From Pseudomonas sp. (lineage in GTDB: Bacteria > Pseudomonadota > Gammaproteobacteria > Pseudomonadales > Pseudomonadaceae), in contig NZ_JAUYNT010000042.1 in assembly GCF_030698175.1 (NCBI RefSeq), positions 1-64,000 of the forward strand: a DNA stretch of 64,000 nucleotides. The letters are read 5' to 3'. Below are positions 49,897 to 58,972 of this stretch, in pieces. Within the stretch, counting starts at the first letter, position 1. Each line of letters starts with the position of its first letter. The translations under genes and the position numbers were made by a program. The notes under the pieces are model-generated. The model worked only from the letters and a program-made list of their open reading frames with translations. It was not told where the DNA came from and made no database searches.

Positions 49897-50781
49897 ATGC
49901 TCAAACATTGGCCACCGCTGAACACCCTGCGCGGCTTCGAAGCGGCCGCGCGCCTGGGCAGCTTCCACAAGGCCGCCGATGAGTTGCACCTCACCCAGTC
50001 GGCCATCAGCCAGCAGATTCGCAGCCTCGAGGCCTACCTGGAGCAGCCGTTGTTTGCGCGTAACGGTCGCAGCGTCAGCCTCACCGATGCCGGCCATGAC
50101 CTGCTGAGCACCACCCAGGCACTGCTGCAACAACTGGCCATGGGCATCCGCCGGCTGGATCAGTACCACAAGCCCAATCAACTGATCCTCAACACCACCC
50201 CGGCCTTCGCCCGCCATTGGCTACTGCCGCGTCTGGGCGATTTTCGCCAGCTGCATCCCGAGGTTGATCTGTGGCTGTTTACCAGTGACGAAGCCCCCGA
50301 CATGGCCAGCCAGACCATCGACCTGGCGGTGCGCGACGACCTCACGGCGCAAGCCGACTGCAGCTTTAAACCGCTGTATCGCGACCAGCTGTTTCCGGCC
50401 TGCCACCCCAGCGTGCTGACACAGCCGCCCGCGCAACGCTGCACCCTGCATGGCGAACGGCAAATGGATTGGAGCCATTGGACGGTGGCGGCCGGCGTCG
50501 ATGTCGGCCAACAGAGCAACGGCCTGAACTTCTCCGACCCCGGCCTGTTGCTGGATGCCGCTTGCGGTGGGTTGGGCATCGCCCTGGTCAGCCAATTGCT
50601 CAGCCAATCCGCGCAAGCCAACGGCCTCTTGCAGCCCTTGACCGAGCAACGCATCGACGGCCCGAGCTGGGCCTGGTTGGTGCATCACGACAGCGAAAAC
50701 AACCCGCTGACCCGCAACTTTTGCGCCTGGCTGGAGAGTCAACTGGCGGATGTGCATCCGCCGGGTTCTAGCGCTTTATAG
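49897..50781 (+). CDS. LysR-family transcriptional regulator
   Basis: A 294-residue LTTR starting MLKHWPPLNTLRGFEAAARL, with the winged-helix motif FHKAADELHLTQSAISQQIRS near residues 27-47, like the GcvA subgroup. The effector domain (about 90-290) is complete. It is divergent from the aguB remnant/potF/deiminase genes with a 156-bp gap and probably controls them in response to a polyamine-related signal, which is inference from position. Confidence 0.93.
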   Translation: MLKHWPPLNTLRGFEAAARLGSFHKAADELHLTQSAISQQIRSLEAYLEQPLFARNGRSVSLTDAGHDLLSTTQALLQQLAMGIRRLDQYHKPNQLILNTTPAFARHWLLPRLGDFRQLHPEVDLWLFTSDEAPDMASQTIDLAVRDDLTAQADCSFKPLYRDQLFPACHPSVLTQPPAQRCTLHGERQMDWSHWTVAAGVDVGQQSNGLNFSDPGLLLDAACGGLGIALVSQLLSQSAQANGLLQPLTEQRIDGPSWAWLVHHDSENNPLTRNFCAWLESQLADVHPPGSSAL

Positions 50782-50836
50782 GCGCGGTTTCCAAACTGCA
50801 CGCTGATTCAGTTTTTTCCCTACGGCGCAAAACTCA

Positions 50837-50924
50837 TCGCGGATAAATCCGCTCCTACGCAAGCCCGGCACCTGCAGCAATTTCATCGGCTAGCCGCCCC
50901 TTGTAGGAGCGGATTTATCCGCGA
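50837..50924. repeat. BIME: inverted pair of Pseudomonas REP sequences
   Basis: TCGCGGATAAATCCGCTCCT at 50837 and GTAGGAGCGGATTTATCCGC at 50903 are inverted copies of the well-known pseudomonad REP core GTAGGAGCGGATTTATCCGCG. It lies after the LysR gene and may stabilise its transcript. Confidence 0.9.
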
Positions 50925-51002
50925 TTGGCCAGTGCCGACAGCACAAACATCAAGGCCAACACCCTCTCACAAAAGACTACGCCCCTCACAAAAAGCCCAA
51001 AC

Positions 51003-51034
51003 AAAAACGCCCCGAACCAGTCGGGGCGTTTTTG
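51003..51034. terminator. Bidirectional terminator between lysR and yajG
   Basis: AAAAACGCCCCGA and TCGGGGCGTTTTTG form a stem with A- and T-runs on each side, serving both convergent genes. Confidence 0.92.
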
Positions 51035-51087
51035 TCTGAGTGGCGCAGCAGCTATTCAGCCAAACACGCGCGCTTACCTGTCGGTCG

Positions 51088-51672
51088 TTACTGCGCCAAT
51101 AACTGGCCAATACTCGGGTCTTTAAAGGCGCGGCTCAGGGCATCGCTGAGCACTTCGCTGACCAGCTTGTTGTTGGTTTGCTCGTTCGGTGCCATGCCAA
51201 AGTGTTGATTCAGCGAGGCGCCATATTGGCCGCTGTAGCGACGCGTGGCGTTTTGCGCGTCAACCCGGAAGTTGGCGTTGATAGTTGCTTCAGTCACATA
51301 CAGACCTTCCTTGGGCGACTGATACTTCAAATCGGTCAGGGTCAGGGTCAGCTGTGGCGCGTTGTAGGCATTGCTGCTCGGGGTAAAGCCAAGCAAACGC
51401 ACCGCCGCTTCGGCTTGCGCCTGCAGCTTGGGCATCAGTTGCTGACCGGCCACGCTGATGGTGCTGGTTTCCGGGTACATGCCACCACGAGTGCCCAACA
51501 CAGGCGACTTACGCCCATCGACCAAACGCACTTGCACCGGCTGACCATGACCAACCGCCGTTAGCGGGGTATTCAACACAGGGATCGGGCTAAGTTGTTG
51601 CGGACTGTGGACGCAACCAACGAGGGTCAGGCTGCTAACAGCCAACAAACCGAACAACAGGCGATGCAGCAT
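51088..51672 (-). CDS. yajG: YajG-family lipoprotein
   Basis: ATG 51672 (GGAGAG about seven bases upstream) gives 194 residues with a lipoprotein signal (MLHRLLFGLLAVSSLTLVGC). The mature region matches YajG: VQVRLVDGRKSPVLGTRGG, APQLTLTLTDLKY and QHFGMAPNEQTNNKLVSEVL. YajG proteins sit in the envelope; a role in peptidoglycan or cell-envelope upkeep is suspected from gene neighbourhoods elsewhere. Confidence 0.88.
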   Translation of the reverse strand: MLHRLLFGLLAVSSLTLVGCVHSPQQLSPIPVLNTPLTAVGHGQPVQVRLVDGRKSPVLGTRGGMYPETSTISVAGQQLMPKLQAQAEAAVRLLGFTPSSNAYNAPQLTLTLTDLKYQSPKEGLYVTEATINANFRVDAQNATRRYSGQYGASLNQHFGMAPNEQTNNKLVSEVLSDALSRAFKDPSIGQLLAQ

Positions 51673-51800
51673 GTTCATCTCTCCAAGGGTGGGCGGCAAA
51701 TAAGCGGCAGTATAACCACGCCGCCGCGCCGCTTACAGCAGCGGCAGTTTTTGACCGACGCCTAGGCGCCAGGTTCCCTCAAGCTGCAGTAGCTCTTTGT

Positions 51801-51886
51801 CGGATGGATTGAGCTTGCGATACCCATCGAGTATCGACGGCGATCAAGCCCGTGATGGGTATCGCTGCGCTCCACCACATCCTACG
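51801..51886. repeat. 90-bp dispersed repeat, inverted copy 2
   Basis: Reverse complement of the 18731-18820 element: it begins GGATGGATTGAGCTTGCGAT and ends CACCACATCCTACG, with the same internal GATACCCATC / GATGGGTATC arms and few substitutions. Confidence 0.8.
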
Positions 51887-51931
51887 CCCGGTTTCCCAAC
51901 GGTTAATGGGCATCAACACCTAACGAGCACA

Positions 51932-51962
51932 AAAACAAAAACCGCCCCGAAGGGCGGTTTAG
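51932..51962 (-). terminator. Terminator after mqo
   Basis: On the minus strand the stem AACCGCCC / GGGCGGTT with TTCG-type loop is followed by a T-rich run (TTTTTGTTTTTG), directly after the mqo stop. Confidence 0.88.
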
Positions 51963-51976
51963 TCAACGCATCAAGC

Positions 51977-53479
51977 TCAGGCTGCTGCGGTCGGGCCCAG
52001 ACCCAACACCTGATCCGATTGCGCCTGCACGCTGCGGTATAGCTCGGCATCGGTTTCCAGGGTCTTCGCGGTAGCCTTGAAGATACCTCGCAAACGCGAC
52101 TGCCACTGCTCGCTGCGCAGCTGCTCAGGAAAGCAGCGCTCAAGCAGATCGAGCATGATCGAAACCGTCACCGAAGCACCTGGGGAGGCGCCCAGCAAGG
52201 CCGCCAGGCTGCCATCAGCGGAGGCCACCAACTCGGTGCCGAACTGCAGAATGCCGCCGTTCTTTTCATCTTTCTTGATGATCTGCACGCGCTGGCCGGC
52301 CGTCTCCAAGCGCCAGTCTTCGGCCTTGGCATTCGGGTAGAACTTGCGCAAAGCGTCCAGGCGCTGGTCTTGGGACTGCAGCACTTCGCCCATCAGATAT
52401 TTGGTCAGGTCAAAGTTGTCGCGCGCCACGGCCAGCATCGGCAAGATATTGCTCGGACGGATCGACAGCGGCAGATCGAGGAACGAGCCATGCTTCAAGA
52501 ACTTGGTGGTAAAACCGGCGTAAGGCCCGAACAGCAGGGACTTTTTACCCTCGACCATGCGGGTATCCAAGTGCGGCACCGACATCGGCGGCGCGCCGAC
52601 ATCGGCCTGGCTGTAAACCTTGGCCTGATGCTGGCTGACCACTTCGGGGTTGTCGCAACGCAGCCACTGGCCACTCACCGGGAAACCGCCAAAGCCCTTG
52701 CCTTCCGGGATACCGGACATCTGCAGCAACGGCAAGGCCGCGCCGCCAGCGCCGAGGAAGACGAAGCGCGACTGCACTTTACGGGTGCTGCCAGCGACCA
52801 GATCCTTGATGCTGACCAGCCAACCGGCGTCGTTACGCTCCAGGCCCACGACTTTATTGCTGTACTTAACGTCGGTGTGATCTTGCTCAGACAAAAAGTG
52901 CAGCAACTGGTTGGTCAGCGAGCCGAAGTTGACGTCGCTGCCGCCCAGAGCGCGAGTCGCCGCGACCGGTTCATCGGCGGCGCGGCCCGGCATCATCAGT
53001 GGCATCCACTGCGCCAGGGTGTCGCGGTCTTCGGTGTATTCCATGCCATGGAAGCAATGGTGCTTGCTCATCTGGGCAAAGCGCGACTTGAGAAAACCGA
53101 TGTCTTCCTGGCCACGCACGAAACTGAGATGGGGTACTGGGTTAATGAAACTTTGCGCGGAGCCGAAGGTGCCTTTTTCGATCAAGTAGGCCCAAAACTG
53201 CTTGGACTCCTCGAACATGGCATTGATGCTGACGGCCTTTTTGATCTCGACCGAACCGTCTGCAGCCTGCGGCGTGTAATTAAGCTCACACAAGCCAGCA
53301 TGGCCGGTGCCCGCGTTGTTCCATGGGTTGGAACTCTCGATAGCACCCGCATCCATCAACTCAACAACTTCCAGCTTGATCGTCGGATCAAGCTCTTTGA
53401 GCAGCACGGCGAGCGTTGCGCTCATGATGCCGGCCCCAACCAACACCACATCTACTGCCTGGTTATCGTTTTGCGCCAT
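51977..53479 (-). CDS. mqo: Malate:quinone oxidoreductase
   Basis: A 500-residue FAD-linked enzyme that oxidises malate and passes electrons to the quinone pool, a membrane-bound TCA-cycle step. ATG 53479 gives MAQNDNQAVDVVLVGAGIMS; the nucleotide motif VLVGAGIMSATLAVLL is near residue 12, and NNAGTGHAGLCELNYTPQ, GGSDVNFGSLTNQL and the SPGASVTVSIMLDLLERCFP segment are typical of Mqo. The in-frame start at 53548 has no ribosome site. It heads the block syntenic with P. aeruginosa PA4640. Confidence 0.96.
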   Translation of the reverse strand: MAQNDNQAVDVVLVGAGIMSATLAVLLKELDPTIKLEVVELMDAGAIESSNPWNNAGTGHAGLCELNYTPQAADGSVEIKKAVSINAMFEESKQFWAYLIEKGTFGSAQSFINPVPHLSFVRGQEDIGFLKSRFAQMSKHHCFHGMEYTEDRDTLAQWMPLMMPGRAADEPVAATRALGGSDVNFGSLTNQLLHFLSEQDHTDVKYSNKVVGLERNDAGWLVSIKDLVAGSTRKVQSRFVFLGAGGAALPLLQMSGIPEGKGFGGFPVSGQWLRCDNPEVVSQHQAKVYSQADVGAPPMSVPHLDTRMVEGKKSLLFGPYAGFTTKFLKHGSFLDLPLSIRPSNILPMLAVARDNFDLTKYLMGEVLQSQDQRLDALRKFYPNAKAEDWRLETAGQRVQIIKKDEKNGGILQFGTELVASADGSLAALLGASPGASVTVSIMLDLLERCFPEQLRSEQWQSRLRGIFKATAKTLETDAELYRSVQAQSDQVLGLGPTAAA

Positions 53480-53901
53480 TACCGCATCTCCACAATCGAA
53501 ATCTGCTGCATCCCGCCGGGGCGGCTCGCTTGGTTGAGCCCGCACCAACTGATCATTACTGCCCGCCAGACGTATTCAGAGCCAGGAAGAGGTAACTTCC
53601 AGATAACTAATGGCCCCCTGCATGCACCTCAACCAGCCCCACAACCGGAGACAAACAAGCGACTGGGTTCAGCTCAACAGCTCATTGACACTCATCAGGA
53701 TATCTCCCAACGCTGCCATTTCTGCACAGAACAGGCCCCTATAAGGGCGTTATTTTTGCGGCGCGAACGATACCATTAATGACGCATTGCTTAACGCAAA
53801 AATTGCGCAAGCCGCTTCCGCTGATCTTTTTCTTGCCGGCCTAGCCCCTTACGGTCGCTTAAACCGCGACTTTTCGCCGCATAACCTGGGGTTTTTCGCT
53901 A
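53480..53901. other. 422-bp intergenic region without a convincing gene
   Basis: Lies between mqo and the SLT lipoprotein gene on the same strand; the mqo promoter should be here. No hairpin, repeat, RNA or convincing frame is visible; the plus-strand frame at 53787-54029 overlaps the lipoprotein gene and is rejected. Confidence 0.5.
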
Positions 53902-54516
53902 TTAAAACCAGCCGGATGAGAGGCTGTCTTTACAACCTTTGTATTGCATCGAATAGCGCCTGGAGCGCTCATCAACTTTGCGCGCCACCGGCAGCAACCA
54001 GGCTTTTTGCAGATGACTGCCACGGCTGAAGCCGCCCCAGCCCTCGTGATAGTTGAGATACTGGTTATAGGCATCCCATTTGGAGATGCCATTAACCTTC
54101 TGGGTTTTGCTGGTGTACCAGCCCATGAAGTCCAGGGCATCGTCAAAATTATCGCGGTTCGACCAGTTATTGCCGGTCTCGCGTTGATAATCGGCCCAGG
54201 TCTCATCCTTTACCTGTGCATAGCCATAGGCGGTGCTGGGTCGGCCATAGGGAATGATGCCGAGGAAGTAGCGCATCGGCGGACGGGCATCGGCGCGAAA
54301 GCTCGACTCTTGATACATCATCGCCATAGGCACAAAGGCCGGCGTGCCCCAGCGCTTGCTGACGTCTTCGGCGACCGTATGCCACTCGGGTTTTTCTGCA
54401 AAGATCAGGCACAGGTCTTCTTGCTGTTTGGGCGGCTGGCTGCTGCAACCACCGAGCAAGCTGGCGCTCAGCAGCGCCAACCATGCCGCGCCGCGAACCA
54501 GCTGAGACTCAAGCAC
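53902..54516 (-). CDS. Lipoprotein with SLT-like transglycosylase domain
   Basis: GTG 54516 overlaps the end of the PA4642-like gene by eight bases and gives 204 residues with a lipoprotein signal (WLALLSASLLGGCSSQ; lipobox LLGGC). MAMMYQESSFRADARPP with the catalytic-type Glu, followed by STAYGYAQVKDETW and NYHEGWGGFSRGS, matches lytic transglycosylase-like (SLT) proteins. This position next to mqo is PA4641 in P. aeruginosa. Probable peptidoglycan remodelling. Confidence 0.82.
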   Translation of the reverse strand: MLESQLVRGAAWLALLSASLLGGCSSQPPKQQEDLCLIFAEKPEWHTVAEDVSKRWGTPAFVPMAMMYQESSFRADARPPMRYFLGIIPYGRPSTAYGYAQVKDETWADYQRETGNNWSNRDNFDDALDFMGWYTSKTQKVNGISKWDAYNQYLNYHEGWGGFSRGSHLQKAWLLPVARKVDERSRRYSMQYKGCKDSLSSGWF

Positions 54517-54796
54517 GGGCGGCCTGGATGATCTCGATGTATGGCTGGGCCAAACGCTGATCGGCAATCAAGGCAACAAAATCACGGCCTTGCTCGTCGC
54601 TGGCATTCAGGTCAAAACCAGCGGCGACAAAGAAGCCGACAAAGCGCTCGAAGTCATCAACCCGCAGGCCGCGGTAAGCCTTGATCAGCTTGTGCAAAGA
54701 TGGCGGTGTGGCATCTGCCGGCTCAACGGCCAGGAACAGCTTAATCGGCTCATCAGCAATTTCTTCGCCAATTACCTGTTTCTTGTCTTTACGCAT
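54509..54796 (-). CDS. Conserved pseudomonad protein, PA4642-like
   Basis: A 95-residue protein starting MRKDKKQVIGEEIADEPIKL at 54796. DDFERFVGFFVAAGFDLNA and GRDFVALIADQRLAQPYIEI are the recognisable segments of the conserved PA4642 family. No known function. It is coupled to the SLT lipoprotein gene by an overlap. The upstream Met at 54808 is possible but less well spaced. Confidence 0.85.
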   Translation of the reverse strand: MRKDKKQVIGEEIADEPIKLFLAVEPADATPPSLHKLIKAYRGLRVDDFERFVGFFVAAGFDLNASDEQGRDFVALIADQRLAQPYIEIIQAARA

Positions 54797-55037
54797 CAGT
54801 CGCTCCACTACATCGAATTTTACCAGGCCGACAGTTTACCCACGGGCCGGCCCAGGCTCAACGCGCACGCACGGGTCTGCACCGCGACATTAAGCGCGGG
54901 CGAGTACCAAGCCCCAATAACGCGCACCCATACCGCCAAAATGACCAGCTGCGGTGCGCTAAAACCCCCGACAACCACGGTCAAGCCAGTTGCACAGACT
55001 TATACTGCAGTCATTAGCCGCGCACCCGAGCCGCCCA

Positions 55038-56762
55038 ATGCACTTACCTCCGCTGTTCGCCGCCTGGCGTCAAACGCTGCAGGCCGGTTACTCATTGAAA
55101 GCCTTGCGCGGTGATCTGGCCGCCGGCTTAACGGTCGGCATCATCGCCATTCCACTGGCCATGGCCCTGGCAATTGCCGTCGGTGTGGCGCCGCAATACG
55201 GCCTCTACACCGTGCTGGTGGCGGCGCCGCTGATCGCCCTGACTGGCGGCTCACGCTTTAATGTGTCCGGGCCGACCGCCGCCTTTGTGGTGATCTTGCT
55301 GCCGATCACCCAGCAATACGGGGTGGCTGGCTTACTGCTGTGCAGCATGCTCGCCGGGCTGATTATGATCGCCCTGGGACTGGCGCGGGCCGGGCGACTG
55401 ATCGAATTTGTGCCCTACCCGGTGACACTCGGTTTTACCGCTGGCATCGGTGTGGTGATTGCCACCCTGCAATTTAAAGATCTTTTCGGCCTGACGTTAA
55501 GCAGTCAGCCGCTGCATTATTTACAGCAACTCGAAGTGTTACTGAGCGCCATACCCAGCGCCCATTTAGGCGATGCCCTGGTCGGCGCCATCAGCCTGGC
55601 GGTGCTGCTGATCTGGCCGCGCTGGGTACCCAAGGTGCCTGGCCACTTGGCTGCATTGGCCGTCGGCACTTTTGCCGGACTGACCCTGGAGCACTTCGGC
55701 ATACCGCTGGCGACCCTCGGCGAGCGCTTCAGCTACAGCCTCGACGGCATTGTGCATGCCGGCATCCCGCCGTTTCTGCCGAGCTTTGCCTGGCCCTGGG
55801 AATTGCCGGCAGCCAATGGTCAGCCGCTGCAACTGTCGTTTGAGCTGATCCGCCAGCTGCTGGCACCAGCCTTTGCCATCGCCATGCTCGGGGCGATTGA
55901 ATCGCTGCTCTGCGCGGTGGTCGCCGACGGCATGACCGGCAGCAAACATGACCCGAATGCCGAGCTGATCGGCCAAGGCCTGGGCAACTTGGTCGCCCCA
56001 CTGTTTGGCGGCATTACCGCCACCGCCGCCATCGCCCGCAGCGCCGCCAATGTGCGTGCCGGCGCCTTCTCGCCACTGGCGGCGATCATCCATGCCGGCG
56101 TGGTGCTGGTGGCGATACTGCTGTTGGCACCGCTGTTCAGTTACCTGCCGATGGCGGCGCTGGCGGCGTTACTGCTGATGGTGGCCTGGAATATGAGCGA
56201 ACCGGGACATGTGCTGCACACCCTGCGCATCGCCCCACGCAGTGACGTGCTGGTGCTGCTGACCTGCTTGATTCTGACTGTGCTGTTCGACATGGTGCTG
56301 GCGGTCGGCGTCGGCCTACTGCTGGCGGCCGGCTTGTTTATCAAGCGCATGAGCGACCTGACCGACACGGCGGTCTTGCCCAAGCACTTCCATCAAGCCC
56401 TGCAAGATCTGCCCGAACACGTGCTGGTGTACGCCATTCGCGGCCCGTTGTTCTTTGGCGCGGCAGAAAAAGCCCTCAGCGTTCTGCGCCGCTACGCCCC
56501 CGGCGTGAAGCTGGTGATTGTCGACATCAGCGCCGTGCCGCTGCTGGACCTGACCGCCCTGGCAGCCCTGGATAATGTGCTGCGCGACTACCGCAAACAG
56601 AACATTGGTCTGATTCTAGTGGGCAGCTCACCACGGGTGCGACTCAAGCTGCGCCGGGCCAATATCCAGCGCGAAGAAGGTCGACTGGCCTATGTCGGCA
56701 ACCTCGACCAAGCCCGCGAGAAGGCGTTGCGCTGGCTAAATCCAGAGCCCGCAGACAACTAA
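55038..56762 (+). CDS. SulP-family anion transporter (DauA-like)
   Basis: A 574-residue transporter from ATG 55038 with 10-12 membrane helices and a C-terminal STAS domain (about 450-560; HVLVYAIRGPLFFGAAEKAL). Motifs GDLAAGLTVGIIAIPLAMAL near residue 20 and NVSGPTAAFVVILLPITQQY near 75 are typical of SulP. DauA of E. coli carries aspartate and C4-dicarboxylates, others carry sulphate or bicarbonate; the substrate here is undecided. The frame to 54990 is rejected for lack of a ribosome site. Confidence 0.9.
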   Translation: MHLPPLFAAWRQTLQAGYSLKALRGDLAAGLTVGIIAIPLAMALAIAVGVAPQYGLYTVLVAAPLIALTGGSRFNVSGPTAAFVVILLPITQQYGVAGLLLCSMLAGLIMIALGLARAGRLIEFVPYPVTLGFTAGIGVVIATLQFKDLFGLTLSSQPLHYLQQLEVLLSAIPSAHLGDALVGAISLAVLLIWPRWVPKVPGHLAALAVGTFAGLTLEHFGIPLATLGERFSYSLDGIVHAGIPPFLPSFAWPWELPAANGQPLQLSFELIRQLLAPAFAIAMLGAIESLLCAVVADGMTGSKHDPNAELIGQGLGNLVAPLFGGITATAAIARSAANVRAGAFSPLAAIIHAGVVLVAILLLAPLFSYLPMAALAALLLMVAWNMSEPGHVLHTLRIAPRSDVLVLLTCLILTVLFDMVLAVGVGLLLAAGLFIKRMSDLTDTAVLPKHFHQALQDLPEHVLVYAIRGPLFFGAAEKALSVLRRYAPGVKLVIVDISAVPLLDLTALAALDNVLRDYRKQNIGLILVGSSPRVRLKLRRANIQREEGRLAYVGNLDQAREKALRWLNPEPADN

Positions 56763-57259
56763 GACGGTTGGGAGTTATCCACCGACTGCTTGAATTGCGC
56801 CTGCATCCAGGCCAGGTAACTGGCCACCTCGGGCGCGCCTTCACGTGGCGCCCAGGGCGCTAGTTCCGCCTCGGTGATTGGCCTATACGGGCCAGCCTTG
56901 CACTCGAACAGCACGCTATCCGGCGCCAGCACCGCCAGTGCATGAAACACTCCCGGCGGTAGATCGACACCGGCACATCCGCCGCCGGCCTGCAACAAGC
57001 GCTTGTCCAGCAGCTCGCCCGCCTCGGTAAAGATCAGCAAACCAAAGCAACCCTGCAACGCCAGCAAGGTTTCGGCTTTATCGTCGGCCAAGTGCCGATG
57101 CGGCGGGATATAGCTGCCCGGTTGCAGTCCCACCACCATCCGGTGGCAAGGCTCGCTCATGGCATGCAAGTTGTGATGCTGACGCTGGCGCGGAGTGGCT
57201 GCCGCCTGGGCAGCCAGGTCAGCAAACAGCGCTTGATCGAGAAAGCGGGGTACCGTCAC
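56759..57259 (-). CDS. WbuC-family cupin protein
   Basis: A 166-residue cupin, starting at GTG 57259 (GTGACGGTACCCCGC) with four-base overlap onto the hpt stop, hence translationally coupled. The cupin motif SYIPPHRHLADDKAETLLAL near residue 55 and GVFHALAVLAPDSVLFE near 110 show metal-binding His/Glu residues. WbuC-like cupins occur in surface-polysaccharide loci, but here it follows hpt in P. aeruginosa-like order. Exact reaction unknown. Confidence 0.85.
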   Translation of the reverse strand: MTVPRFLDQALFADLAAQAAATPRQRQHHNLHAMSEPCHRMVVGLQPGSYIPPHRHLADDKAETLLALQGCFGLLIFTEAGELLDKRLLQAGGGCAGVDLPPGVFHALAVLAPDSVLFECKAGPYRPITEAELAPWAPREGAPEVASYLAWMQAQFKQSVDNSQPS

Positions 57260-57813
57260 AGACCCTTGACCGCATAGATGCCGGCGGCATTGCGCCAGTA
57301 GCCCTTGTAGTCCATGCCATAGCCGAAGATGTAGCGGTCGATGCAAGTCAAGCCGACGTAATCGGCTTTCAGGCTCGGGCGCGCCTTGCGGTCGTGTTCC
57401 TTGTCGATCAGCACGGCGGTGTGCACCGCGTTGGCTCCGGCATGCTGGCAGAAATCGATGATGGCGCCGAGGGTGTGCCCCTCATCGAGAATGTCGTCGA
57501 TGATCAAAACATCCCGGTCAATAAAGGATATTTCCGGCTTGGCCTTCCAGAACAGCTCGCCACCGCTGGTTTCGTTGCGGTAACGAGTGGCGTGCAGGTA
57601 CGACTGCTCCAGCGGGAAATTCAGCTTGGGCAGCAGCTTGCCGGAAAACACCAAGCCGCCGTTCATCACGCAAAACACCACCGGATTGCGCTCCGCCAAC
57701 TCGGCGTTAATCGCCTGCGCCACCCGCTCAATTGCCGCCTCAAGCTGGGCTTCGGTGTACAGACAATCGGCCTCAGCCATTACTTGACGGATGTGCGCCA
57801 GATCAACGGACAT
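57256..57813 (-). CDS. hpt: Hypoxanthine-guanine phosphoribosyltransferase
   Basis: A 185-residue purine salvage enzyme forming IMP or GMP from base plus PRPP. ATG 57813 gives MSVDLAHIRQVMAEADCLYT; the PRPP loop VLIIDDILDEGHTLGA near residue 105 is intact, and GLTCIDRYIFGYGMDYKGYW near 155 is typical of Hpt of gammaproteobacteria. The open frame to 57903 is rejected. Coupled to the following cupin gene by an overlap. Confidence 0.93.
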   Translation of the reverse strand: MSVDLAHIRQVMAEADCLYTEAQLEAAIERVAQAINAELAERNPVVFCVMNGGLVFSGKLLPKLNFPLEQSYLHATRYRNETSGGELFWKAKPEISFIDRDVLIIDDILDEGHTLGAIIDFCQHAGANAVHTAVLIDKEHDRKARPSLKADYVGLTCIDRYIFGYGMDYKGYWRNAAGIYAVKGL

Positions 57814-57950
57814 AGTGATTCCTCTGCGATAAGCCCAGTAAAAAAGGGGACAAAAGATACTGACCAATCGGCCAAGCAGCAAGCGCCACAGGATAAACGT
57901 CACCCTGGGTCGCGACTAACTGGCCAGCGCGGAATTGGCGCCCAGCCCAC

Positions 57951-58565
57951 TTAGTCCAGCAGATGGAACCTCGGTAAGCGCCACTGCCAACGCATGGCGG
58001 CCATACGCACGCTAAACACCACGCCCATGGCGATAATGGAGGCGGGCTCTGCGGCGCACTGCAACTGCAATAAGGCCACGTACACCAGCGCCCCGAGCAG
58101 ACAGGCCAAGGCGTAAATCTCCTGGCGGAAAATCAGCGGGATTTCATTGCACAACACATCGCGAATAACCCCACCCACCACACCGCTCATCACCCCCATG
58201 ATCAGCGCCGTGCCAACCGGCACCTGCTGAGCCAGGGCCATCGCCGTGCCGCTGACGGTAAATACTGCCAAACCAAAAGCATCGGCCAGCAACAAGCCAA
58301 ATTCATGAATGGGTTTGGTCATGCGCACCCACAATACGGTGCCCAACGCCGCGCCAAGCGCTACCCAGATGCCGCTTTGATCAGCCACCCAGCTCACCGG
58401 ATGGCGGGCCAAAATCACATCGCGCAAGGTGCCGCCACCCAGGGCGGTGACCAAGCCGAGCACCGACACCCCAAACAAATCCATCGATTTACGCCCCGCC
58501 ATTAAGGCACCGCTTACCGCAAAAACCGCCACGCCAAAAAGATCGCAGTAATAGAGCACTGTCAT
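57951..58565 (-). CDS. TRIC-type cation channel family protein (UPF0126 / YadS type)
   Basis: A 204-residue protein with six or seven membrane helices and the family's two tandem glycine-rich repeats, GLVTALGGGTLRDVILA near residue 38 and GVMSGVVGGVIRDVLCNEIP near 125. Related proteins are glycine transporters or potassium-conducting TRIC channels. Monocistronic on the minus strand, divergent from the small ribbon-helix-helix gene. Confidence 0.88.
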   Translation of the reverse strand: MTVLYYCDLFGVAVFAVSGALMAGRKSMDLFGVSVLGLVTALGGGTLRDVILARHPVSWVADQSGIWVALGAALGTVLWVRMTKPIHEFGLLLADAFGLAVFTVSGTAMALAQQVPVGTALIMGVMSGVVGGVIRDVLCNEIPLIFRQEIYALACLLGALVYVALLQLQCAAEPASIIAMGVVFSVRMAAMRWQWRLPRFHLLD

Positions 58566-58768
58566 CGCCGCACCAACCCTTTGACCAAGCCCGATGTCAC
58601 AGGCGTTGACGCCGCCCAGCAGACTAATTGAATTGGTTTTTATTATAATCTTGTTAGCATCAAGCTGTAATGACTATCTGGCTATAGACTGGCATGACCA
58701 CCGATAACCCATGGGCGGTGACAGCCCAAGGCCGGGCAATTACAATTTTATTAACATTTATCGCGATC

Positions 58769-58972
58769 ATGACTGAGCAACCCATGGAAAACAAAACTGC
58801 ACGCCTCACCATACTTATCGACCCGGTCAAGAAAAAGGCCCTGGAAGAGCTTTGCGCCGGTCAGGACCTGACCTCATCACAGGTGGTGCGCCAGCTGATC
58901 CGTGACTACCTCGAAGCCCACGGCGTGAGCTACGCAACCAAAAGCAAAATCAACCTGAACGGCAAAAGCTAA
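58769..58972 (+). CDS. Small ribbon-helix-helix (Arc/CopG-type) protein
   Basis: A 67-residue protein from ATG 58769 (MTEQPMENKTARLTILIDPV) with the RHH pattern ARLTILIDPVKKKALEELCA followed by QVVRQLIRDYLEAHGVSY. RHH proteins are dimeric DNA-binding repressors and antitoxins. A second start at 58784 is possible and has a weak upstream GAG. No toxin gene is recognised next to it. The 58630-58770 leader is AT-rich with a TATAAT at 58644. Confidence 0.75.
   Translation: MTEQPMENKTARLTILIDPVKKKALEELCAGQDLTSSQVVRQLIRDYLEAHGVSYATKSKINLNGKS

Noticed and set aside
52370..53779. 469-codon plus-strand frame opposite mqo
   Set aside because: Antisense shadow; biased composition.
53787..54029. 80-codon plus-strand frame at the end of the SLT lipoprotein gene
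   Set aside because: Overlaps the real gene in antisense and lacks a ribosome site.
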